Origin: Bacteriovoracaceae bacterium
Lineage (GTDB): Bacteria; Bdellovibrionota; UBA1018
DNA: 64,000 nucleotides
Assembly (NCBI GenBank): GCA_947447665.1
Contig: CANFJX010000004.1
Location: 1-64,000, forward strand
Reading direction: 5' to 3'
Shown: in pieces, positions 26,551 through 34,447 of the stretch
How positions within the stretch are numbered: the first letter of the stretch is position 1
Layout of the letters: each line of letters starts with the position of its first letter
Made by a program: the position numbers and the translations under genes
The notes under the pieces: generated by a model
Database searches by the model: none
Told to the model about the DNA's origin: nothing
The model's input: the letters and a program-made list of their open reading frames with translations, nothing else

Positions 26551-27921
26551 CTAATAATTCATGTTTCGATCGATTACTGAGGCTATATCATTACATAAAG
26601 CACGAATGCTATAGATGTCTTCCCCCTCAAGCATCACTCGCACAACAGGCTCAGTCCCAGAATGCCGTACAAGGACGCGACCCCGATTTTGCAACGTCTC
26701 TTGAACCGAGGAGATCACCTCAATAATCTCGCCGCAGGACGAGAATGGATCCTTCCGCTTCACCTGAACATTGACTACTACCTGAGGTAAAAGGCGAATC
26801 GATTTTCTCAATTCGGAGAGCGGCTGCCCTAGTCTCAGCATCAATTCTAATACTTGGAGTGCAGTCAGAACCCCGTCTCCTGTAGTGGAGTGGTTCAGAA
26901 AAATAAAATGACCTGAGGACTCTCCTCCCAAGACACTTCCCCTAATCATCATTTGTTCGATCACATTACGATCTCCGACTTGCGCTCGAGCGAGGGAAAT
27001 TCCATGCTGAAATAGCGCCATTTCCAGGCCAATATTGGCCAGCACAGTTGAAACGACGACAGGCGTAGTCAGTCGGCCTTGAGCCATCTGATCGAGTGCA
27101 CAAATTCCCAGGATCTCATCTCCAGAGAGAACCTGCCCGTTCTCATCAATTAAAACACATCGATCCCCATCTCCATCGAGGGCAATTCCAAGATTTGATT
27201 GAGTCTCTAGCACTACCTGAGCAACACGCTCAGGATGAAGAGCCCCGCAATTCTCATTAATATTAAATCCATCGGGCGTATGAGCCAGTGAATGGACCAC
27301 CGCACCCAAGGCTTTAAACACAGGGAGAACCACATCAGAAGCAGCCCCGTGCGCAAGGTCTATCGCCAGCCGAAACCCCTCGAGATCTCTACCAACAGGG
27401 AACGAACTAAGAAGGGACTGGACGTAGATCCTAGTTCCATCCAAATACTGTAATAAACTTTCATGGCTCGACCGCGGCAAAGAGCGCGAACTACCCTGAT
27501 ACTCCAAAATAAGAGCGGTTAACTCGATCTCGTCGCGTTCTGCAAGCTTAACCCCATGCTGATTAAAAATCTTAATTCCATTATCCCAGTAAGGGTTATG
27601 GGAGGCGGTAATCATCACTCCCAAATCGGCATCAAAGGAGCGGGTCAAAATCGGAACCGCTGGGGTCGGAAGCACCCCTAAAAGATAGACCTCACATCCA
27701 AAGGCGATCAGTGATTCACTGATCAAGGCTTCGATCGGCGAGCTAGAGACCCGTGGATCTCTCCCGATAACGACTCGTGGCTTTGAGTTTGGGGATTTAG
27801 CTAAAAGATAACTGACCATCGCTTTCCCGAGTGCGATAAGTGTTTGACCGTCTAATGGGTACTCATTCGCGCGCCCACGAATGCCATCCGTTCCAAATAA
27901 GTTCACCAATAAGTTCGCCAT
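26551..27921 (-). CDS. glmM: Phosphoglucosamine mutase
   Basis: Converts glucosamine-6-phosphate to glucosamine-1-phosphate on the way to UDP-GlcNAc for peptidoglycan and lipopolysaccharide. The N-terminal LFGTDGIRGRAN, active-site phosphoserine loop MITASHNPYWDNGIK, metal loop LDGDGDRCVLID, sugar-binding GGESSGHF and the C-terminal phosphate loop VRHSGTEPVVRVM are all present. The start is taken at the ATG at 27921 (456 residues), right before LVNLFGTDG and about 10 nt after a GGGGGG run; an in-frame ATG at 27945 gives an atypical extension. It stands alone, divergent from the phosphoesterase gene. Confidence 0.95.
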   Translation of the reverse strand: MANLLVNLFGTDGIRGRANEYPLDGQTLIALGKAMVSYLLAKSPNSKPRVVIGRDPRVSSSPIEALISESLIAFGCEVYLLGVLPTPAVPILTRSFDADLGVMITASHNPYWDNGIKIFNQHGVKLAERDEIELTALILEYQGSSRSLPRSSHESLLQYLDGTRIYVQSLLSSFPVGRDLEGFRLAIDLAHGAASDVVLPVFKALGAVVHSLAHTPDGFNINENCGALHPERVAQVVLETQSNLGIALDGDGDRCVLIDENGQVLSGDEILGICALDQMAQGRLTTPVVVSTVLANIGLEMALFQHGISLARAQVGDRNVIEQMMIRGSVLGGESSGHFIFLNHSTTGDGVLTALQVLELMLRLGQPLSELRKSIRLLPQVVVNVQVKRKDPFSSCGEIIEVISSVQETLQNRGRVLVRHSGTEPVVRVMLEGEDIYSIRALCNDIASVIDRNMNY

Positions 27922-28023
27922 GATGTCTAGCCCCCCGAAAAACACAACTCATCAAAACTCAGCAAGAAAAGTGCCCGGCTGAACAAAATCACGAATACGG
28001 ACATAGTGTGATAGATTGGGATT

Positions 28024-29217
28024 ATGAAATTCAGGATATTTCTTTTCCCAATTATTATTGCAGTTCTGTTCTATTATTCCGGCACCAAGCTGATTCAATT
28101 TGCGCCGCACCGTAGAATTTTGGGTTGGACTCTAAGCGGCGTTCTCTTTGTTTTGATGCTAGCCTGGCAGTTTGCTTACCGCGCACCGCAGTTATCGATT
28201 GATTCCACACCCTTTAAATTTATGGCTTGGGCCGGCTCGCTTAGCATGGGGATCTGGGCCTCTTTCATCCTCTATTCCCTACCGATCGATCTTCTACACT
28301 TCGGCTATTGGGGTATGCAGAAACTTAGCGGACCCAGGGAACTTGACCCTATCCGAAGAGAATTCATGACAGCATGGCTCCCTGCGGGACTCCTCGGACT
28401 GGCAGGCGGCAGTAGTGCTTTTGGGCTATGGGAGGTCAACTCCGGCCCAAAAATTAGAGAGATAGTGATACCGATTGACAACCTTCCTTCTGATCTCGAG
28501 GGCCTCAAAATTGCCCAGATCTCTGACCTCCACGTTGGCCCGACAATTCGTCGCGCCTTTGTCGAACAAGTGGTGCAAAGGGTTCTAGCTACTCAGCCTG
28601 ATCTTATTGCCGTAACCGGAGACTTGATAGATGGAACCCCCCAGCGCCTTGCTAATCATATTGAGCCACTCTCCAGACTAAGTGCCCCCCTGGGAACATT
28701 TTACGTCACGGGGAATCATGAATATTACTGGGGCGCCGAGGATTGGGTACAAACCACTACTCAACTAGGCTTCACTCCACTCTTAAATGAGAATCGGATT
28801 TTAAAGGTCCGCGAATCAAAAATTCTTTTAGCCGGCGTCACTGACACGGGGGCTCACGATTTTATTGCAGGCCATCGATCTAGCCCTCAGTTGGCGGCGC
28901 AGACGACTCACAGCTGTGACTTGAAGATTCTTTTGGCGCATCGCCCCGAAAGCTGCCTTGAAGGAGAGACTGTTGGATTTGACCTCCAGCTCTCGGGCCA
29001 CACCCATGCTGGACAATTCTTTCCTTGGAGCTTACTGGTGCGCCTAGCACATAAATACTACCGTGGACTTAATCGTCATGGCAGAATGTGGGTATACGTC
29101 AACGCGGGAACAGGCTACTGGGGACCTGCTCATCGATTCCTAGTGCCTTCGGAAATTACTTTAATTCGCCTTACATCCAACAAGCAGGGGAACTTCAATG
29201 GAACCAAGTCGATTTGA
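28024..29217 (+). CDS. Membrane-anchored calcineurin-like metallophosphoesterase
   Basis: A 397-residue protein with four N-terminal hydrophobic segments (residues about 5-125) and a C-terminal phosphoesterase domain. The metal-binding motifs are complete: ISDLHVG, TGDLIDG, TGNHEYYWG, LLAHRPE and LSGHTHAGQ. This arrangement is like YkuE/YaeI-type enzymes, some of which act on lipid pyrophosphates such as UDP-diacylglucosamine; the actual substrate is unknown. It overlaps the start of the following signalling gene by 20 bp, so the two are co-expressed. Confidence 0.88.
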   Translation: MKFRIFLFPIIIAVLFYYSGTKLIQFAPHRRILGWTLSGVLFVLMLAWQFAYRAPQLSIDSTPFKFMAWAGSLSMGIWASFILYSLPIDLLHFGYWGMQKLSGPRELDPIRREFMTAWLPAGLLGLAGGSSAFGLWEVNSGPKIREIVIPIDNLPSDLEGLKIAQISDLHVGPTIRRAFVEQVVQRVLATQPDLIAVTGDLIDGTPQRLANHIEPLSRLSAPLGTFYVTGNHEYYWGAEDWVQTTTQLGFTPLLNENRILKVRESKILLAGVTDTGAHDFIAGHRSSPQLAAQTTHSCDLKILLAHRPESCLEGETVGFDLQLSGHTHAGQFFPWSLLVRLAHKYYRGLNRHGRMWVYVNAGTGYWGPAHRFLVPSEITLIRLTSNKQGNFNGTKSI

Positions 29218-30541
29218 TCTAGGATTAGTCACCTCGGATCCACTACTCATCCAAAGAATTAATGACATCTCAAAAGAGTTTAGCTACACCGTCAAAACCT
29301 ATTCAACTATTGATGAATTCTTAGACTCAAAATTTGAGCAGGCCGTCTTAGTCGCTTTCGTTCGGGATGAGAAAAACAAAAACATTGCTGCAGAACTGGC
29401 GCAGAGTGCAAAACACGTCGACATTAGCAGCTACGTAATCTGTGGCGTCGAAAGATCCCTTCCAAAAGAAGCGGCCACTTTTGCTAAAAAATCAGGGGCA
29501 GATCTCATTCTATTAGAAGACGAGCTCTATAACTCAAGCAAACTTGAATTTGTCATCAGTCAAGTGCTCCGTGCGTCCTATCTCCCGCTCAAGGCCACTG
29601 ACTTTACAGAGGGAAAAAAACTCCCCTTCGACGTCTTTCATCTCATGCCTCAGCGCAATAAATTCATAAAATTTCTATTCAAAAACGACACCCCTAATGA
29701 AGCCAAAATTAAAAAAATTACCGAGGTCGGAGAGGTCTACGTCCACAGGTCCAACACCAGCGCCTACAAGAAATATATCGAAGAAATCAATGACAGGACC
29801 CATACAGGGCTTGCTCGACGATGCAGGGCGCAGTTCATGGATCTCTATTCACAATATTCAAATTTAGCGCTGATCCTGACCGATCAGTCCGAGCGCGCCT
29901 CGTTCGGAGAAGGCGAAAAACTTCTCAACTCCTGCCGGTCCCTCTGCCAGGAGCTCCTTGGCACTCTTGGTGAATTCTCGAATGCTTGGGACATCATCAA
30001 TAATTCTACTATTGGAGAATTCGGATCCATGGAACGAGCTCCTGCAATAGCAGCCTATGCATCGCTTTTCTCCCTTCAGTCTGGATTTTCCAAAATCGAT
30101 GACATTATGCTGGTCGCTCTTCTCGTCGACTTAGGAATCATTTTTCTTTCTCCGGATATTACTAAGAAAATCCGTGAAAATCGACTCTCAGAGCTCACTC
30201 CAGAGCAATTCACCAGCTATCGAAAGTACCCTCAAATCAGCATGGACTTGGTACTGGATCGCAAGGTCGCTATGAGTGAAAAAATGCGAACGATACTCAT
30301 CTCTGTTCATGAGCGAGCTGATGGAAAGGGATTTCCCAAAGGTTTATTTGCGGAAAAACTGCACGTAGAACCACAAATGATTCAATTCTGCAAAGAGTTC
30401 GATCAGCGAACCGCCTTAAGAATGGGCCGGGCACGGGTGAATCCAGAGGTCGTGAAAGAACAAATCCTTTCAGAAGAGACGCTAAATACAGACCGATTTA
30501 CGCCAGATTTTTTGAACTCACTGAGACAAGCGACAAAGTAA
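29198..30541 (+). CDS. Degenerate HD-GYP domain protein with REC-like N-terminus (predicted inactive)
   Basis: A 447-residue protein. Residues 1-125 look like a receiver fold (LGLVTSDPLLIQRI, FEQAVLVAFV, ADLILLEDE) without a clear phospho-acceptor Asp. Residues about 270-430 align by eye with HD-GYP phosphodiesterase domains, but most metal ligands are gone: the HD pair is Val310-Asp311 (VALLVDLG), the third His is Tyr344 (YRKYPQ), and the late Asp is Glu (CKEFDQR). Only HERADGKGFPKG (His371, GFP for GYP) is kept. Hydrolysis of cyclic di-GMP is therefore unlikely; a binding or scaffold role is more probable. A GGGG Shine-Dalgarno sequence lies 7 nt before the ATG, inside the phosphoesterase gene. 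Confidence 0.75.
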   Translation: MEPSRFDLGLVTSDPLLIQRINDISKEFSYTVKTYSTIDEFLDSKFEQAVLVAFVRDEKNKNIAAELAQSAKHVDISSYVICGVERSLPKEAATFAKKSGADLILLEDELYNSSKLEFVISQVLRASYLPLKATDFTEGKKLPFDVFHLMPQRNKFIKFLFKNDTPNEAKIKKITEVGEVYVHRSNTSAYKKYIEEINDRTHTGLARRCRAQFMDLYSQYSNLALILTDQSERASFGEGEKLLNSCRSLCQELLGTLGEFSNAWDIINNSTIGEFGSMERAPAIAAYASLFSLQSGFSKIDDIMLVALLVDLGIIFLSPDITKKIRENRLSELTPEQFTSYRKYPQISMDLVLDRKVAMSEKMRTILISVHERADGKGFPKGLFAEKLHVEPQMIQFCKEFDQRTALRMGRARVNPEVVKEQILSEETLNTDRFTPDFLNSLRQATK

Positions 30542-30555
30542 TATATATATTACTT
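30536..30555. repeat. 20-bp perfect palindrome spanning two convergent stop codons
   Basis: AAGTAATATATATATTACTT is its own reverse complement. It contains the TAA of the plus-strand degenerate HD-GYP gene (30539-30541) and reaches the TAA of the minus-strand HPt-like gene (30554-30556). It could fold as a hairpin in both transcripts, but it is A/T-rich and has no T tract, so it is a poor intrinsic terminator. It could also be an operator for a dimeric protein. Confidence 0.5.
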
Positions 30556-31048
30556 ACTTGAAAAGAGCATTGAGCAATTCATTGAGGTCTTGATTTGCGG
30601 TCGTTTCTTTCGGCGAAACAGTTTTAATTTTCGAAGAAAGCCACTCTAATCTTTTTCTCACCACAGGAACAAAATTTCCTGCAATTTTTGAGACCTCTTC
30701 AGCGTTCTCAAGGTGATCAATAATTTCACTGAGTACCTCAATCGTGTCTGACCAAAATGCGCAAAAAAGGGGCAATAGCTCAGGTGCGTCTATTTCGGAC
30801 ACTTTATATCCCATCGCTTTACAAAGTGCTGCAATCTTGCCAATTTCTTTCAAACCAATATTCGCTGGATACATCACTCCTAGCGTCTGGGCTGCACCCA
30901 TTACTCGGTCTATTCTCTGAGCAAACTGAACTAAAAAGTCATTGCCCTTTGATGTAGTTGCTCGTTCAAGCTCTAGAACAATCTCCTCAAGCTCAGAAAG
31001 TATTTGCTTTGACTCGCCTATAAAATCTAATATAATTGAATTATCCAT
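30554..31048 (-). CDS. HPt-like helical protein lacking the phospho-histidine
   Basis: A 164-residue, all-helical, acidic protein. IGESKQILSELEEIVLELE at the N-terminus and QRIDRVMGAAQTLGV resemble the first two helices of CheA-type phosphotransfer domains, where the motif is H-x-x-K-G-x-A-x-x-L-G. Here the His position is Asp47 and the Lys is Met50, so phosphotransfer is not expected. An Asp at this place could imitate a permanently phosphorylated state, which is speculation. Its ATG shares two bases with the ATG of the divergent HD-GYP gene, and it converges with the degenerate HD-GYP gene 12 bp away. Confidence 0.6.
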   Translation of the reverse strand: MDNSIILDFIGESKQILSELEEIVLELERATTSKGNDFLVQFAQRIDRVMGAAQTLGVMYPANIGLKEIGKIAALCKAMGYKVSEIDAPELLPLFCAFWSDTIEVLSEIIDHLENAEEVSKIAGNFVPVVRKRLEWLSSKIKTVSPKETTANQDLNELLNALFK

Positions 31049-31060
31049 GAATTATATCCC
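31031..31060. promoter_or_regulatory. Start-site region with TATAAT on both strands between divergent signalling genes
   Basis: The start codons of the HPt-like gene (minus, CAT at 31046-31048) and of the HD-GYP gene (plus, ATG at 31047-31049) overlap. TATAAT occurs on the plus strand at 31031-31036, 10 nt before the plus ATG, and on the minus strand at 31056-31051, 2 nt before the minus ATG. No Shine-Dalgarno sequence is visible for either gene. The plus-strand box could give a nearly leaderless transcript; the minus-strand box is too close to its ATG to do the same. Confidence 0.35.
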
Positions 31061-31970
31061 TATTCGACTAAATACATTACGTCCCGACGTTCCCGTTTTT
31101 TTCGATTTATTTATTCATATCGCGGACAAGCAGATTCATTATATCAAGAAAAATGAAATTTTTGATAGTCATCGTTTAACTAAATTGCGAATCAAGGGCG
31201 TGAAAAAGCTTTTCGTATCCAGCGAAGAAGAAGAGTCTTACCTGAAGTACTTGGATGAATGCTTGAATACATTATCTCAAAAGAACATCGAGCTTTCAAA
31301 GCGTGGGGAAATGTCCTACGACACCCTGGTCACTGATGCAGAGAACGCTGAGCGAAACCTAGAAACTGAAAAGAGTTATGCGGCCGTCAAAGGGCGGGTG
31401 AGCAAAATTATCGACTTTCTAGGCTCCGAACAAGGCACGCTCAAAAGCATTCTGGAGGCGGCAGGCTGTGCACTAGATAATCATCAGCACGCCGCCAACG
31501 TTTCATCTCTCGCCACCGGACTTGCGCTGAGAGTTGGCGGAATTTCACCACGAGAAGTCGGTGATCTTGCATTGGCGGCCCTCCTCCATGATCTTGGCAA
31601 ATCCAAGCTCGGATTCACCGGCCCCATCCAACTCAACAAACTCACTCCTCAGCAAGTGAAGGATTATAAAAAACACCCTGAAAAGGCAGTTGAGTTGCTT
31701 TCATCCAAGAAGTACGTCACCCCGACGATCCTTCGCCTGATCATTGAGCATGAGGAGCTAGCGGACGGCAAAGGATACCCTGAAAGAAAGAGCCTAGGGG
31801 GGCTGAGCGTCACCAGCCAGATTTTAAGCTTATGTAACCAGTTTGACAGCTACTCAATGGCAACCCAAACCCCGCCTACTCAGGCCATTAAAGCCTTTTT
31901 TGAAGAGAAGAGTCAGTTTTTCGACCTGGACCATTTGGCAATGCTGGGCGACTTACTAGCCGGTAAGTGA
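31047..31970 (+). CDS. HD-GYP domain protein (putative cyclic di-GMP phosphodiesterase)
   Basis: A 307-residue protein. The frame is open to 30942, but that part lies antisense to the HPt-like gene, so I start at the ATG at 31047. Residues 1-125 hold an N-terminal domain (IRLNTLRPDVPVFFDLFIH, VKKLFVSSEE) of the type found before HD-GYP domains in Bdellovibrio-like bacteria. Residues about 135-300 are HD-GYP with His148 in NHQHAANV, His181-Asp182 in LLHDLGK, His210 in YKKHPE, His235 in IEHEELADGKGYP. Two deviations are seen: the first His of the HHE pair is Glu234, and the late Asp is Asn (LCNQFDS). It may be active on cyclic di-GMP. No transmembrane segment. Confidence 0.85.
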   Translation: MNYIPIRLNTLRPDVPVFFDLFIHIADKQIHYIKKNEIFDSHRLTKLRIKGVKKLFVSSEEEESYLKYLDECLNTLSQKNIELSKRGEMSYDTLVTDAENAERNLETEKSYAAVKGRVSKIIDFLGSEQGTLKSILEAAGCALDNHQHAANVSSLATGLALRVGGISPREVGDLALAALLHDLGKSKLGFTGPIQLNKLTPQQVKDYKKHPEKAVELLSSKKYVTPTILRLIIEHEELADGKGYPERKSLGGLSVTSQILSLCNQFDSYSMATQTPPTQAIKAFFEEKSQFFDLDHLAMLGDLLAGK

Positions 31971-32008
31971 GGGGGAACCCAAAAAAACATGAAAAAGTGA
32001 CAGAGCAC

Positions 32009-32037
32009 TTGCAGTACGCTCCAGTCTTTGGTAACCC
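32009..32037 (+). promoter_or_regulatory. Candidate promoter of tRNA-Lys(UUU)
   Basis: TTGCAG at 32009-32014 and TAACCC at 32032-32037 are separated by 17 nt and lie 21 nt before the tRNA. The -35 box is good, the -10 box weak. A hairpin (CTCCCA/TGGGAG) at about 32043-32061 covers the tRNA 5' boundary. Confidence 0.3.
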
Positions 32038-32058
32038 ATGGTCTCCCACATCTTTTGG

Positions 32059-32134
32059 GAGCCATTAGCTCAGTCGGTAGAGCATCACACTTTTAATGTG
32101 AGGGTCGATGGTTCGAATCCATCATGGCTCACCA
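32059..32134 (+). tRNA. tRNA-Lys (anticodon UUU)
   Basis: A complete 76-nt cloverleaf: acceptor GAGCCAT pairs with ATGGCTC, the D arm contains AGCTCAGTCGGTAGAGC, the anticodon loop CTTTTAA reads UUU, and the T arm contains GGTTCGAATCC. The CCA end is encoded. It stands alone between the HD-GYP gene and the minus-strand site-2 protease gene. It can read both Lys codons AAA and AAG. Confidence 0.97.
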
Positions 32135-32164
32135 TTCATTACTTGAATCGTTGAGAAACACAGA

Positions 32165-33286
32165 TCATGCAGTTTTTTTGAAACTTTCTGCTAAGGTTTC
32201 GTCTAATCCCCTAAAATCTACCAGATCCGACAAATCCTGATATCTAACTAAGCCTGCAATTTTCCCATTCTCAACAAAAGGAAGAGTTTCGGCGGCTGCT
32301 AATTCGGGAAGGATATCCTCCAGAAGAGTGCCACTTTCTGGTATCTGAGGAGATGGCACCATGAGATCTTTGACGGACGCATCACCCCAGGCCTCTCGAG
32401 GAACTCTCCTCAGGTGATTCAGAGTCACAAGCATCGGAGGTCCTGCGCCAGTCTGAACTGGAAGCACTCGACTCCGAGTTTGAAACATCAGAGATGCGGC
32501 CTCCTTAAGAGAGGAGTCTTCGGATAGAGATGGGACTCGAATCCCGACGTCGCCTACTGTAATTCCCTGAAGGAGTCCGCGACTCTCCGAGATCATCAAC
32601 TCGCTATTAGCGGCAGAGTAAATGAACAGGGCGATCAGCATCAAAATCAAATTAAACTGAAAAAAACCCAAGACCCCCAACGTCCAAGCCAAAGCCTTAG
32701 CCAATGACACGGTGGTGGCAGTAGCCTGAGCTGTTCCCTGCCGAGCAGCCAGGAGCGAGCGGAAAACCCTTCCACCATCAAGAGGAAATGCGGGCAATAA
32801 ATTAAAAACACCTAGGACAAAATTAGCGCGAGAAAGCCAATACGAGAAGAATTGAACATTGGGTGACGTCACGACTTTACTCAGAAGCAGAAGGCCTCCA
32901 GCAATCGCAAAGCTAACCAATGGCCCAACAATGGCAACCTTAAACTCAGCGAAGGGCTTTTCAGGAATTTTCTCCATTTCAGAAACCCCTCCCAACATCA
33001 TCAGAGTGATTCCAGAAACCTTCACACCCATCGATTGAGCAACCCAAACATGGCCAAACTCATGAAGAACTACAGAAACAAAAAGGCCTATCGCAAAATT
33101 AAACCCCCAAAAAACAGGACTCCAAAAGAGTACCTGGGGATTAATTCCCGACTGAGTCACAATTAATGGAAACTGGGCGCTAGCAATAAACACAACATAG
33201 ATAAGTAAAAATAAAAGACTAAAGTGGATCTTAAGTCTTACGCCTCTTATTTTTGCAATTGTTAGTCCCGTCGGCGAACGACTCAT
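32165..33286 (-). CDS. Site-2-type intramembrane metalloprotease (M50) with CBS pair
   Basis: A 373-residue membrane protease of the SpoIVFB/RIP group with cytoplasmic CBS domains. Six hydrophobic segments lie within residues 12-225. The zinc motif VLHEFGHVW and the second motif NLLPAFPLDGGRV (with the ligand Asp) are intact. Residues about 240-360 contain two CBS-like units (GDVGIRVPSLSEDSSLKEAA; VKDLMVPSPQIPESGTLLED), which usually bind adenine nucleotides and adjust activity. It should cleave a membrane-bound regulator or signal-peptide remnant; no candidate anti-sigma factor is adjacent. Convergent with the tRNA-Lys gene. Confidence 0.9.
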   Translation of the reverse strand: MSRSPTGLTIAKIRGVRLKIHFSLLFLLIYVVFIASAQFPLIVTQSGINPQVLFWSPVFWGFNFAIGLFVSVVLHEFGHVWVAQSMGVKVSGITLMMLGGVSEMEKIPEKPFAEFKVAIVGPLVSFAIAGGLLLLSKVVTSPNVQFFSYWLSRANFVLGVFNLLPAFPLDGGRVFRSLLAARQGTAQATATTVSLAKALAWTLGVLGFFQFNLILMLIALFIYSAANSELMISESRGLLQGITVGDVGIRVPSLSEDSSLKEAASLMFQTRSRVLPVQTGAGPPMLVTLNHLRRVPREAWGDASVKDLMVPSPQIPESGTLLEDILPELAAAETLPFVENGKIAGLVRYQDLSDLVDFRGLDETLAESFKKTA

Positions 33287-33436
33287 TCGTTATACCTACC
33301 TCTCCATTTATCACTCCTGCAACTGCCAGACCGTTACCCAGAACTTTTTTATAAAATTTGCAATGATTATATTAATAGGACTTGAGAAACCGTCGTGAAA
33401 CGATGTAAAACGCAGATGATCAAAGGGGGGTCTTTT

Positions 33437-34447
33437 GTGATTTTAGATTCTAAACTGCGAGAATTAGTGCAAGCTGCGAGAGAGAACTCTCTATTTTATA
33501 GGAAAATATACAAAAATATTCCTTTAGTTATCAACGATATCTCTGACATTCCTATCATTAATCCAACCGAGTTTTGGCGAGCGACCTTTGATCGAAATCC
33601 TGTCGACGGTGTAGTCTTTAGATCTCAAGACAACTTAGGAAAAAGCCACTACTCCACTTACTCTAAACAAGAATGGAGCTTAATGACTCGAATCTTTGCA
33701 AGAGGCTTAGCTGCCGGACCACTCAAACGGGGCGATCGAGTAGCTAATCTCTTCGATTCAGTACAGTTGAATGGTGACTTTCTTCTTTTAAGTGAATCCC
33801 TCCATCGCTCTGCGATCGAGGCATTACACTTTCCTCTCACTGGATCAATCAAGAATGCAGAGATGATAGAATATTTGAAAAAATTTCAAATCAACGTGCT
33901 CGCAGGCCCCCTCTCGACTCTGAATCGCTTCGCTAGTTATTGCCTAAGAATGGGCGCCACAGAAAAAACACTCGGATGCTCAATTGAACAAATTTTATTT
34001 GGTAGCGAACTGTTCGATGAAAAAAAGACCGATCCGCTTTGTGCTCTCTTTCCAAACGCCATGATTCACTCGATCGGCTATGCGAACCCACAGATTGGAC
34101 TCATTGGATACTCAGACTCCAGCTGTTCGACCCGTGAATATCGGATTTTTAGTGAAGCTACCTGGATCGAATTAATTGACCCTGTTTCATTAGAGCCGAT
34201 TCATGAAGCGGGTCAACCCGGACGCCTCCTTACGACGCAGCTCTTTCGCAACTGGACGCCAGTCATCCGATACCCCACAGGAGAGTGGGCCGAATGGGTG
34301 GACGCCCCCCACATTCATGATCGAAAATTTAGGCGTCTTGGGGATTCCGAATTGGGAAGTAAGCCTCGAACACGTTACCCTTCCCAGGAACGCTTTCAAT
34401 CAGACTCACATTACCTCCGTGGAGCTGAGCAATTTGCCGGGAAATAA
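33437..34447 (+). CDS. Truncated PaaK/LuxE-like adenylate-forming protein
   Basis: A 336-residue protein from the GTG at 33437, which has AAAGGGGGG 6 nt upstream; an in-frame GTG at 33395 has none. The N-terminal part (ARENSLFYRKIYKNI, IPIINPTEFW) and the middle (GDRVANLFDS, QILFGSELF, HSIGYANPQIGLIGYSD, RLLTTQLFRNWTPVIRYPTGEW) follow the layout of phenylacetate-CoA ligase/acyl-protein synthetase proteins. At the point where the small C-terminal domain should begin (FRRLGDSELG, about residue 310) the reading frame runs into sequence antisense to the histidine kinase gene, and the last 40 residues look random. The C-terminal domain is therefore missing. It may be a pseudogene or a remodelled protein. 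Confidence 0.6.
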   Translation: MILDSKLRELVQAARENSLFYRKIYKNIPLVINDISDIPIINPTEFWRATFDRNPVDGVVFRSQDNLGKSHYSTYSKQEWSLMTRIFARGLAAGPLKRGDRVANLFDSVQLNGDFLLLSESLHRSAIEALHFPLTGSIKNAEMIEYLKKFQINVLAGPLSTLNRFASYCLRMGATEKTLGCSIEQILFGSELFDEKKTDPLCALFPNAMIHSIGYANPQIGLIGYSDSSCSTREYRIFSEATWIELIDPVSLEPIHEAGQPGRLLTTQLFRNWTPVIRYPTGEWAEWVDAPHIHDRKFRRLGDSELGSKPRTRYPSQERFQSDSHYLRGAEQFAGK

